From Deltaproteobacteria bacterium (GTDB lineage: Bacteria > Myxococcota_A > UBA796 > SXON01): a DNA stretch of 62,361 nt. Each line of letters starts with the position of its first letter. The first letter of the stretch is position 1. The stretch spans positions 1-62,361 of the forward strand of contig BJHF01000030.1 in the NCBI GenBank assembly GCA_014191855.1, in the 5' to 3' direction. Positions 32,894 through 41,090 of the stretch are shown in pieces. The position numbers were made by a program, and so were the translations under genes. The notes beneath the pieces are model-generated. The model saw only the letters and a program-made list of their open reading frames with translations, had not been told where the DNA came from and did no database searches.

Positions 32894-35647
32894 ATGCTGA
32901 AGAACCTGGACCGTATCCGCGCCCTGCTGATCGGCCTCACTGCTGCCTTCTTCGCGATCGTCGCGACCGTGGGCACCGCGTGGGCGTCGGCCGCTGGCAC
33001 CATCAAAGGTGTCGTGCTGGATGATAGCGAGCTCTCCCTCCCGGGCGTGCTTCTCACCCTCTCCTCCGACAAGCTGATCGGTGGCAAGCAGCAGTACACG
33101 TCGGACGCGGAGGGCGCCTTCGTGTTCTCCGAGCTCCCACCGGGACTGTACAAGATCGAGGCCCAGAAGCCGGGCTTTGGTCCGGTTACGAAGAGCGGCG
33201 TGCAGGTGGCGGTGGGCCGCACCACGAACGTCTCGATCACGATGAAGTACGGCGGTGAGAACGTCATCATCGAAGAAAAGCGAAAGGTGGTCGACACGGA
33301 GGAGGCGGCGCACTCCACCACCTTCACCAAGGACTATCTGGCGAAGGTGCCCAGCAACCGTAGCTATCAGGGCGTCATCGGGCAGACCGCCGGCGTCATC
33401 GGCAGCGGCAACAGCTCTGCGGCCGGCGCCAGCGGCGATGAGAACACTTGGATGCTCGACGGCGTGAACGTCACCGATCCGGTCACGGGCACGTTCTCGA
33501 CCAACTTCAACTTCGATGCGATCGAAGAGATCCAGGTCGTCACCGGCGGGTACGATCCCGAATACGGCAACTCGCTCGGCGGCCTTTACTCCGTGGTTAC
33601 CAAGTCCGGCGGCAACTCGCTGGAGATCCTCGCGAACGCCGAATACAACAACGGCAACTGGGCGCCCAAGATCGACGCGCGCTACGCGGCGGATGGCACC
33701 GGCCTCGCGCCGACGGGCTTCGACTCGAGCTACGAGGGCGGCTCGGTGGGTGTCACGCTCTCCGGTCCCGTGATCCGCGACAAGGTGTGGTTCCTGGCCA
33801 GCTACGAGTACAATCGCTCGCTGTACACGAACGTCGGCATCAAGAACGCGCGGGACTTTGACTCGCACTACTTCTTCGCGAAGCTCACGATGCAGCCGGT
33901 CTCGGCGCACCGGTTCACCATCAGCCTCTCGATCGACCCGACGACGATCGACAACATCGACCAGTACGACCGGCTCACGTTGCCGGAAGCGCAGGGCCGC
34001 CAGATGCAGGGTGGCTACGTCGTCACCGGCAAGTGGAACTGGTTCCTCAACGAGGACACGAACCTCGAAACCACCGTGTCCCTGCAGAAGTCGTTCCTGG
34101 AGATCAGCGGCGTTCCCTGTACGCACGACACCGACCTCGGGTACAACCCCTGCGAGGCGGATGAGGCGGAGAACACCATCGACTACACGACGCCCGGTCG
34201 CGTCGGGTATAACGGCGCATTCAACCGGGACAACTTCTACCAGTTCCAGTTCGATGATCGCTGGCACGGCGAGGTGGCCACGAAGTTCAGCGTGCTCAAC
34301 GTCGAGTTCCTCGGCAAGCACGACTTCAAGGCGGGCGTCGAGGGCAACTACACCTCGTGGGACTGGATCACGGGCTACACCGGGAACCTGGTCTATTTCG
34401 ACCTGTTCGAGATTGGCTCCGACCCGCAGACGCTGAAGAACTACTACTGGCAGGAGTCCTCGGGCTACACCGAGTACAAGGCCAGCGGCCTGGCGGCGGC
34501 CGCGTTCGTGCAGGATGTGTACAAGCCTGTTTCGAACCTCACCTTCCGCTACGGCTTGCGGTATGACCGCGCGGTCGCTCGCGACGACGTGGGTCGCCCC
34601 ATCATCGACGTGGGCGTGTTCGGGCCTCGTGCCTACGCCGTCTGGGATCCCTGGGGCGACGAGAAGACGGCGATCTCTGCGGGCTACGGTCGCTTCAACG
34701 ACGTGGGCCGGTTGGAGATCACGGAGTATCTCTCCCGCTCGGCGCGCGGAGACAAGGTGGTGTTCGGCGGTGCCTACGAGGGCACCTCCAACGCGGCCGA
34801 CAGCGTGTACGCGGCGTACGACACGACCAACACGATCACCTACAACGACGATCTGTCGGCGCCGCACTCCGATGAGTTCACCTCCGCGGTGAGCCGCGAG
34901 GTCATCACCGACGTGCGCGCAAAGGTGTCGTTCACCGGGAAGTTCACGCGCAACGTGTACTCCTTCGACGAAACGAACCTGGTGTACGACGAAGACGGGT
35001 ATGCGTTCATCGGCGCGAGCGATGGCTCGGCCGACTACAACTACTACTACCGGCTTCGTACCCCCGGGATCGCCCGTCGCGACTACTACGCGGTGGACGT
35101 GAACCTCACCAAGGTCGAGTCCAAGCGGTGGTTCGCCACCGGCACGTACACCTACGTGTCGAGCCGCGGCACGGCGCAGTCCTCGCTCAGCGCGGGGCTC
35201 TCCAACCCCTCGCAGGTGGAGCTCTCCTACGGCGCGCTCGGCAGCGACGTGAACCACCAGCTCAAGGCCGCCGGGTACTGGGACATCCCGAACGACCCGT
35301 GGACCACGGAGGTTGGCGTTTCGGCGCAGGCGTTCAGCGGGTTCCCGATCAGCCGCTACTACTGGGAGTCGGCGAGCACGAGCGGGGAAGGTGGGTACGG
35401 CCTGCTCAAGCAGCCGGCCGGCGAGTACGCTCGCACGCAGCCCTACTGGGTGTTGAACCTGCAGGTGAAGCAGGAGATCGTGGTGCCCAAGGGCAAGCTC
35501 AACGTCCGCGTGGACATCGAGAACATCACCAACAACCAGTACGGAACTTCGTACGACTACGGCTACATCAGCGCCTACGACCGCTACGCCATCACCTCCC
35601 GGCAGGGTGCCATCTCAGGCACGCTGGCGGTTGGGTACGAGTTCTAG
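32894..35647 (+). CDS. TonB-dependent receptor, Oar-like, with carboxypeptidase-regulatory-like N-terminus
   Basis: From the ATG at 32894 (CAGGA just upstream) the product has 917 residues. After a signal peptide (cleaved near AWA at about residue 31) comes a CarboxypepD_reg-like beta-sandwich (TIKGVVLDDSELSLPGVLLT). A plug domain follows (WMLDGVNVTDPVTG, IEEIQVVTGGYDPEYGNSLG), then a long beta-barrel ending in GTLAVGYEF, with the terminal Phe expected for outer-membrane barrels. No TonB box is evident. Oar-type proteins import large ligands or aid protein export in myxobacteria and Bacteroidota. The ligand may relate to the two lipoproteins encoded directly downstream. Confidence 0.85.
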   Translation: MLKNLDRIRALLIGLTAAFFAIVATVGTAWASAAGTIKGVVLDDSELSLPGVLLTLSSDKLIGGKQQYTSDAEGAFVFSELPPGLYKIEAQKPGFGPVTKSGVQVAVGRTTNVSITMKYGGENVIIEEKRKVVDTEEAAHSTTFTKDYLAKVPSNRSYQGVIGQTAGVIGSGNSSAAGASGDENTWMLDGVNVTDPVTGTFSTNFNFDAIEEIQVVTGGYDPEYGNSLGGLYSVVTKSGGNSLEILANAEYNNGNWAPKIDARYAADGTGLAPTGFDSSYEGGSVGVTLSGPVIRDKVWFLASYEYNRSLYTNVGIKNARDFDSHYFFAKLTMQPVSAHRFTISLSIDPTTIDNIDQYDRLTLPEAQGRQMQGGYVVTGKWNWFLNEDTNLETTVSLQKSFLEISGVPCTHDTDLGYNPCEADEAENTIDYTTPGRVGYNGAFNRDNFYQFQFDDRWHGEVATKFSVLNVEFLGKHDFKAGVEGNYTSWDWITGYTGNLVYFDLFEIGSDPQTLKNYYWQESSGYTEYKASGLAAAAFVQDVYKPVSNLTFRYGLRYDRAVARDDVGRPIIDVGVFGPRAYAVWDPWGDEKTAISAGYGRFNDVGRLEITEYLSRSARGDKVVFGGAYEGTSNAADSVYAAYDTTNTITYNDDLSAPHSDEFTSAVSREVITDVRAKVSFTGKFTRNVYSFDETNLVYDEDGYAFIGASDGSADYNYYYRLRTPGIARRDYYAVDVNLTKVESKRWFATGTYTYVSSRGTAQSSLSAGLSNPSQVELSYGALGSDVNHQLKAAGYWDIPNDPWTTEVGVSAQAFSGFPISRYYWESASTSGEGGYGLLKQPAGEYARTQPYWVLNLQVKQEIVVPKGKLNVRVDIENITNNQYGTSYDYGYISAYDRYAITSRQGAISGTLAVGYEF

Positions 35648-35658
35648 GGGGAATCGAG

Positions 35659-36579
35659 ATGCACGCATTGTACTTGGCCATCCTCGGATGCTCGAACCCC
35701 GAAGCGGTTGACGAGGGAGATGTCACCGCGAAGGTCATCCTCCCCAAGGCTGCGGTTACTCGCACCGTGGTGAGGGCGGAGGAAGAGGACTTGGATGGCG
35801 ACGGCGAGGGGGATGGTACCTACGCCTACACCTACGAAGAGGTCACCGACCCGCGGCTCATCGGGCCGGTGTATGTCGGTGCGTTCTCGGCGATCGACGA
35901 GCTTTCGTTCCCGTTCACGCACCCGGCGATGGGGCCGCAGATCAACGAGGGCAGCTACGGGGACACGTACCCGTACGGGGGGGCCACCGTCGGTCGGCTG
36001 GACTTCGCCTGCTATGAAGCGCTCGCGTGCAAGGTCACCACCGGTCGGTTCTCCGACTACGACTCCCTGCTCGACCATTTCAAGAACAACATCGGCGTGC
36101 CGGTGGTGGATGGGAACGGCGAAGAGGTGCTCAACGGCGAAACCATGCGGGAGCGCTGTTACGACTACTTCTACGCAACCTCCGACGAAGAGATGGCGTT
36201 CATCGGTGAGGAAAGGCTGGCGTTCTCCGAGGAGGGCGACAACTACGTGGCGGACGTGGTGCTCCACCACACCAACCGCATCGACGGGATGGTGCTCTGG
36301 GGCTTCATGGATGCCCCGGAGCTGCGCACCACGGCCGCAGAAGTCGCGCTCAACGGGGCCTTCACGACCTGCGATCCGAACGGCGGGAACATCGTCGAGA
36401 AGTACAACGAGGCGTTCGTGGAAGGGCGCGCGCAGTACGACATCCTGAACTCGCCGAGCACCTACGTGCAGCCGGGAGACTGGGTGGCCGACGGCAAGGC
36501 GGTCGTTCACTTCGACAGCGAGCTCAACCAGACGGGCGACGTCGAGCTGAACCTGAACTTCGACTACGAGGGCGAGTAA
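35659..36579 (+). CDS. Lipoprotein co-expressed with the TonB-dependent receptor
   Basis: The ATG at 35659 lies 11 bases after the receptor stop, with GGGGGAATCGAG upstream. The 306-residue product begins MHALYLAILGCSNPEA (lipobox AILGC). The acidic mature protein includes an EEDLDGDGEGDG stretch that could bind calcium, and several Cys. No family is recognised. Its place suggests a surface lipoprotein partner of the receptor, by analogy with Sus-like pairs, although it has no resemblance to SusD. Confidence 0.7.
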   Translation: MHALYLAILGCSNPEAVDEGDVTAKVILPKAAVTRTVVRAEEEDLDGDGEGDGTYAYTYEEVTDPRLIGPVYVGAFSAIDELSFPFTHPAMGPQINEGSYGDTYPYGGATVGRLDFACYEALACKVTTGRFSDYDSLLDHFKNNIGVPVVDGNGEEVLNGETMRERCYDYFYATSDEEMAFIGEERLAFSEEGDNYVADVVLHHTNRIDGMVLWGFMDAPELRTTAAEVALNGAFTTCDPNGGNIVEKYNEAFVEGRAQYDILNSPSTYVQPGDWVADGKAVVHFDSELNQTGDVELNLNFDYEGE

Positions 36580-36581
36580 AC

Positions 36582-37550
36582 ATGGTCGCAACGCTGTTGT
36601 TGTTGTTGGCGCCCGGGTGCGATCGGGATGGCGGCTACTACGTGGCCGATCCGAATTCGGATTACCCGTTCATCCAGGATCTCGGCGAGTTTCGCATCAT
36701 CTCCGCCGAGGAGCAGGAGGACTTCTCCTCGCTCTCGGACGAGGCGCAGGCCGAGGACGAGCTGGGTCGCAAGGGCGTGTACTACGGGGGCCTCGGCGCC
36801 CCCGCGGATCCGTCGTACTACGGCGGCGCCACGTTCAACTTCCTCGGCACCGGCGGGGACGTATGCGTGGTGGTGGATCCCGAGGCAGTGTTCTGGAATC
36901 AGGCGCAGTCCCCCCAGGCCACGACCTCCGACTACTTGTACCTGGACGAAACGCGGGACGACGCCGACCTCGATCTCGATGTGGGCCTCACCGCATACTA
37001 CACCGGATCGCCGGGCGTGGAGATGGGCGGCTTCGAGCTCGTTTATAGCGACCCATCGGGGGTTGATCACAACCTCTCGTTCTCGGAGTGCCTGCAGATC
37101 GGGTACACGCGCCTCCCCGGCTCGCACTCGGGTCGGTCTACGCTTGAGTACTGTACCGTCGGCACGCGCGCGCTCCAGGGCGTGTCGATGACCGGTGTGC
37201 TCGACACCTTCTTGCTGCCCATCAACGATGGCGTGGCGCACTACGCGTTGGGCGTGTTCGAGGGCAACTGCACGGACGTGATTCAGCCGCCGCTCGGACT
37301 GGACTACGAGTGTTTCTTGCAGCGCGAAACGGACGGCGCGCGGGACATCCCCGACGAGCAGGCCACGGACGACTACTGCAAGGATCCGGACAACGAGTGG
37401 AACTATGCGTGCTTGGAGCAGATGTACTGCGACAAGACCAAGAAGCTCAACGAGTACTGCGAAGACCACTTCGACGACGAGGATGCGCCCTGCATCGACA
37501 ACGGCGTACACCCGCCCGCGGATGACGCGGCGGCCGACGTCGGCCTGTAG
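36582..37550 (+). CDS. Second lipoprotein of the receptor operon
   Basis: The ATG is two bases after the preceding stop. The 322-residue product begins MVATLLLLLAPGCDRDGGYY, with lipobox APGC. It is acidic and rich in Tyr. A Cys-rich end (DDYCKDPDNEWNYACLEQMY, then CDKTKKLNEYC) probably forms disulfides. No family is recognised. Third gene of the receptor set. Confidence 0.7.
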   Translation: MVATLLLLLAPGCDRDGGYYVADPNSDYPFIQDLGEFRIISAEEQEDFSSLSDEAQAEDELGRKGVYYGGLGAPADPSYYGGATFNFLGTGGDVCVVVDPEAVFWNQAQSPQATTSDYLYLDETRDDADLDLDVGLTAYYTGSPGVEMGGFELVYSDPSGVDHNLSFSECLQIGYTRLPGSHSGRSTLEYCTVGTRALQGVSMTGVLDTFLLPINDGVAHYALGVFEGNCTDVIQPPLGLDYECFLQRETDGARDIPDEQATDDYCKDPDNEWNYACLEQMYCDKTKKLNEYCEDHFDDEDAPCIDNGVHPPADDAAADVGL

Positions 37551-37567
37551 GCTCCCGGCCCGGCGAG

Positions 37568-39082
37568 CTACTTCGGCGTCGGAACTACCTTCTCGGCCAG
37601 GATCGCGGCGCCCTCCAACCAGCGAAGGCGCCAGCCGCCTGGTGCGACGGTGGGCCACGCTTCGGCCTCGGGTAGCTTCCCGAGCAAGATCGGAGCGCCG
37701 TCGCTTGCGCCGAAGCTCGTAACGCCAGCTTCGACGGACACATAATGGAAGGGCGCGTAGCCGGCCGGGAGGAGCTGCTTCATCGTCGCCGGCCCGGCCC
37801 ACCGGATCGGCGCGCCAGTCTCGAAGAGTTTGCCGGCGAGATCCACCCGCAGCGTTCGAAGCTGCGCGGGGTTGGGGTCGACGCCCGGGAGGCGCTGCAC
37901 GGCCAGGATGGCGAGTCCGCCGGCGCGGCCGTCCTTGTCGGGGAGCACGTCGAACGCCGCGGCCACGTTGGTCCAGCCATCGCCGGCCTTCCAGGCGCGA
38001 GCCCCCTCGGCGGGGAGCTTTTCGGCGCGAGCGGCGTCCAGGCGGTACACGTCCAGACCCCGGTCGTGGCCCAGCACGACCACCATGTTCCCGTTCGCAT
38101 CGACGCCCGTTTCGGCGATGGGCGGGCGCTGCGCCAGCTCGGCGACGACCCGGTAGGTCACCGCGCCGCGCTCCGTCATCGTGAGCACCCGAACGCCGCC
38201 GCCGGGGCCCTTCGGGGCGGGGATCCAGAGCGGAATGAGCAGGTTCCCCGCCGCATCGCTCACGCCGCGCGCGAGCAGCTCCACCTTGGGCCAGGGCGTG
38301 CCGAGCGGGCGCACCACGCCCGAGATTCGCGAGCCCTCGAGCCGGGCGACACGCACCTCGTCCGCGCCGTTCAACCAGTACATCCAGCGCGACCTCGCGG
38401 CATTCGGTAGGCCGCGGGAGAGCACGGGATCGAGCGGGGTGGGGCTCCGAAGCAGGCGGTAGTGCGCCATCAGCCGGGAGCCATCGGCCGCCGCATACTG
38501 GTTGACGTACAGGTCGTAGCCCTCCTTGGCCTTGTGCACCCAGGGCACGAGCGCGCCGCTGTTGTGCTCGATGGTGGGCTCCCACACCGGATCGCCCGCA
38601 ACGGGATTTGGGGGGACGATACGGAGCTTCTGCGCAGGCAGCACCACGGCCTGCGCGCCATCTCCCACCATCACGTTCACTTTCCAGTCCCCCAGCGCGA
38701 AGCCCGCCGAAGAAGGGACCTCCAGGAGCACGCTGCGGGTGGCCTTGGGTGCGATGGTCCACTCGCCGCCCGTGTCGAATTGTGGAGGGGTGCTGAAGCG
38801 TTCCGACGTCTTCCCGTCGGGGGATACGAGCTGGAAGTGAACGAGGTGACGGCGCGCGGCGAGGTCGGGCGTCTTCACCACGGCGGCGGTGTTGTTCGTG
38901 AGCGCAATCTCCACAACAATCGGCAGCCCGCGCAGGTACTCGTCGCGCAGATCGGCGTGCACTGTGAGCCCGCTTGGCGCCGTGCCTGAGACGCCAACTT
39001 CGATGGTTTCCTGCGGCGGAGGAACGTCGACGGCGCGGCCGTCGGGAGTGGCAAGGAGCAGGACGAGGAGCAGGAGGCGCAT
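37568..39082 (-). CDS. Secreted protein of unknown function
   Basis: The 504-residue product has a short signal (MRLLLLVLLLATPDGRA). An immunoglobulin-like N-terminal region (HADLRDEYLRGLPIVVEIAL, TNNTA) follows. The long strand-repeat region has blades such as GVDANGNMVVVLGHDRGLDV, suggesting a beta-propeller. It starts 14 bases after the CCA-adding enzyme gene in the same direction. No catalytic motif was recognised. Confidence 0.65.
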   Translation of the reverse strand: MRLLLLVLLLATPDGRAVDVPPPQETIEVGVSGTAPSGLTVHADLRDEYLRGLPIVVEIALTNNTAAVVKTPDLAARRHLVHFQLVSPDGKTSERFSTPPQFDTGGEWTIAPKATRSVLLEVPSSAGFALGDWKVNVMVGDGAQAVVLPAQKLRIVPPNPVAGDPVWEPTIEHNSGALVPWVHKAKEGYDLYVNQYAAADGSRLMAHYRLLRSPTPLDPVLSRGLPNAARSRWMYWLNGADEVRVARLEGSRISGVVRPLGTPWPKVELLARGVSDAAGNLLIPLWIPAPKGPGGGVRVLTMTERGAVTYRVVAELAQRPPIAETGVDANGNMVVVLGHDRGLDVYRLDAARAEKLPAEGARAWKAGDGWTNVAAAFDVLPDKDGRAGGLAILAVQRLPGVDPNPAQLRTLRVDLAGKLFETGAPIRWAGPATMKQLLPAGYAPFHYVSVEAGVTSFGASDGAPILLGKLPEAEAWPTVAPGGWRLRWLEGAAILAEKVVPTPK

Positions 39083-39096
39083 TGGGCCCTACTATG

Positions 39097-40305
39097 TCAC
39101 CGGATGCGGGTTCGCGCCCAGGCCAGCGCCACTTCGGGCGACGAAAGGCGGCCGGCGAGCTGCTCCTCCCGAACCTCGGCGAGCACCCTGCCGAGTTCCG
39201 GGCCCGGCACCATGCCCAACTCCAACAGGTCGCGCCCGGAGAGCAGCGGGAGGAGGGGGCTGCGACTCGCGCCGAGGGCCTCGGCCGTTTCGAGGAGCGC
39301 CGCGTCGCCGGTGAGCGCCGCGAAGAGCTCCACGTCGACGGTCTCGGCGAGCCGACGAGCGCGCGTGGCCTGCTCCAGTTCAGGGAATGACGCGCTTCGC
39401 GCTGCGAGCAGCGCCAACACCTGCCCCCGCACGTCGTAGCCGTCCTGCCGGAAGACGTGGAGGCGATCGAGCAACGGGAGCGCGCGCGAGGCCTCCGTCG
39501 CTGCTGCCAGCAGGAGGGCCAGCCGTCGGGGCGCCCCCTCCACGGGGAGGGCGGCGAGCGCGTCCAGGGCTTCGGGGCACGGGTGATCCCACTCCGGCAC
39601 GACACGCGCCCAAAGCTCGGCGCGGTATGCGAAATTCCACCCGATGGAGGGGCGCTTCCCCCTGAGCAGCAGCTTCTCGATCTCCCCGCGAACGCGCTCG
39701 GCCGGCAGCTCCCCGAGCGCCATTCCGCGGCAGAGGTCCGCCAGCTCGGGAGCCACCTCAAACGCGAAGCGGGCCGCGAACTGCGCGACGCGCAGCGCCC
39801 GCAGGGGATCTTCGGCGAAGGTCGCAGGGTCGACTGCTCGGAGCCTCCGAGCCGCGAGATCCCCGGCGCCGCCAAAGGGATCGACCAACTCGTCGGTGCG
39901 GGGGTCCCAGGCGATCGCGTTGATGGTGAGATCCCGACGGCGGGCCGCTTCCACGACGCCAAGCTCGGGGTCGGCTTCGGCTTGGATCCCGCGGTGGCCC
40001 GGGCCCACCTTGCTGTCCCGCCGCGGCACGCTGATGTCGAGCTCCTGCCCGTCAATCCGGAGCTTGAACACGCCGAATGAGCGACCAACCTCGTTCACCT
40101 TCCCGAAGCGCTTCAGCACGGTGCGGAGCGCGGCCAACGAGAGCCCGTGCACCTCGAAGTCAAGGTCTCCCGCGGGTTGTTGCAGGAGGGCGTCGCGAAC
40201 GCTGCCGCCGACCAACAGCGCCCGGCCCCCCGCTCGCGCCAGCGCATCCACGAGCGCGAGGACGTTTGGCGGGAGCGAGAGCAGCGGCGGGGAGGCGGGA
40301 TTCAC
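39097..40305 (-). CDS. CCA-adding tRNA nucleotidyltransferase / poly(A) polymerase family protein
   Basis: The 402-residue product has the class II nucleotidyltransferase head: LLVGGSVRDALL, the metal-binding DLDFEVHG (D-x-D), and RRDLTINAIAWDP, followed by EDPLRALRVAQFAARF. A helical tail follows. Proteins with these motifs add CCA to tRNA 3' ends or poly(A) to RNA, and the motifs alone do not separate the two roles. The tail lacks an obvious HD phosphohydrolase motif. It is convergent in function but divergent in direction from the next gene at 40329, with 23 bases between starts. Confidence 0.88.
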   Translation of the reverse strand: MNPASPPLLSLPPNVLALVDALARAGGRALLVGGSVRDALLQQPAGDLDFEVHGLSLAALRTVLKRFGKVNEVGRSFGVFKLRIDGQELDISVPRRDSKVGPGHRGIQAEADPELGVVEAARRRDLTINAIAWDPRTDELVDPFGGAGDLAARRLRAVDPATFAEDPLRALRVAQFAARFAFEVAPELADLCRGMALGELPAERVRGEIEKLLLRGKRPSIGWNFAYRAELWARVVPEWDHPCPEALDALAALPVEGAPRRLALLLAAATEASRALPLLDRLHVFRQDGYDVRGQVLALLAARSASFPELEQATRARRLAETVDVELFAALTGDAALLETAEALGASRSPLLPLLSGRDLLELGMVPGPELGRVLAEVREEQLAGRLSSPEVALAWARTRIR

Positions 40306-40328
40306 GCAGGGGATGTTATCTCTGGCGG

Positions 40329-40850
40329 ATGCTGTTGCCGCTCTTCGCTTTCGCGATGGCCGGGGCCCCGGGCCCGGCGCTCCACGTGGGGGATACCGCC
40401 CTCTTGTTCTCGCTGCCCGCCATCAACGAAGATGCGGCGTTGCACGCGGTGGCTCGCACGTCGGTTTCGCTGAGCGACTATACAGGCGTGATGCCGGGCT
40501 TCCCGGCCAAAGCCGTCGTCGTGCATTTCCTTCACAAGGAGGGGGGCGAAGTCCAGCTCGCAGCCCTCGAGCGCCTCGACAAGAAGTACAACGCCAAGGG
40601 CATCCGCACGATCGCGATCCTGGCCGGCGCGGGCGACATCGCTACGGTTTCCGACTGGGTGCAAACCCAGCACCTCGCTTACCCAGTGCTGCGCGATGCG
40701 CACGACATCGTGGTGGCTCGCTACGGCGTAAAGCAGTTTCCAACGACCGTTGTCGTGGATAGCGATGGCGATGTGGCGGCGATCGGAGTCCCTAAGGCGG
40801 ATCTGGAAACCTCACTCGACTCTGTGCTCGGCGCGTTCTTCTCGCGCTGA
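40329..40850 (+). CDS. Secreted thioredoxin-fold protein without the CxxC motif
   Basis: From the ATG at 40329 the 173-residue product has a short signal (MLLPLFAFAMAGAPGPA). Its TlpA/redoxin-like fold shows DTALLFSLPAINED, AVVVHFLHKEGGEVQLAALE, LDKKYNAKGIRTIAILAG and VKQFPTTVVVDSDGDV with its cis-Pro. Where TlpA proteins have WCPPC after the first strand, this one reads HKEGGEV; there is no cysteine in the protein at all. A redox role is unlikely and binding or chaperone use is possible. Confidence 0.7.
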   Translation: MLLPLFAFAMAGAPGPALHVGDTALLFSLPAINEDAALHAVARTSVSLSDYTGVMPGFPAKAVVVHFLHKEGGEVQLAALERLDKKYNAKGIRTIAILAGAGDIATVSDWVQTQHLAYPVLRDAHDIVVARYGVKQFPTTVVVDSDGDVAAIGVPKADLETSLDSVLGAFFSR

Positions 40851-40868
40851 TCGCCGCGCGCGGGCCCT

Positions 40869-41090
40869 TCAGAGCGGCGCGGTGCCCACGCGGCGCACGA
40901 GCGCCGACATGCCGCGTTGTTCGAGGATCGTGAGCATGTCCTTCAACGTGTGCGGATCGAGCACCGCCTCCGTTTCCGACAGCCAGCCGAGCACGTGATC
41001 GTCGAGGTTCACCACGGCGCGAAGCTCACTGAGCGCGCCCTTGTCGCCGACCCGGAGCAGCGCCACGTTCTTGTGCAGGATGCGGTTCAT
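40869..41090 (-). CDS. Small protein coupled to the XPB-type helicase
   Basis: The 73-residue product (MNRILHKNVALLRVGDKGAL to VRRVGTAPL) starts at an ATG that overlaps the helicase stop (ATGA). It is predicted to be mixed alpha/beta, soluble and without Cys. No family is recognised. Coupling suggests it is made with the helicase and may assist it. Confidence 0.6.
   Translation of the reverse strand: MNRILHKNVALLRVGDKGALSELRAVVNLDDHVLGWLSETEAVLDPHTLKDMLTILEQRGMSALVRRVGTAPL

Noticed and set aside
32849..35257. An 802-codon frame on the minus strand opposite the TonB-dependent receptor.
   Set aside because: It is antisense to a gene with clear signal peptide, plug and barrel; its His/Arg/Val/Glu-rich product has no domain and looks like a shadow.
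36564..40088. A 1174-codon open frame on the minus strand.
   Set aside because: It lies antisense to the lipoprotein at 36582 and out of frame with the secreted-protein and CCA-enzyme genes, both of which have clear family or signal features. Its composition (Arg/Ser/Ala/Gly/Pro) is that of a GC-rich shadow frame.
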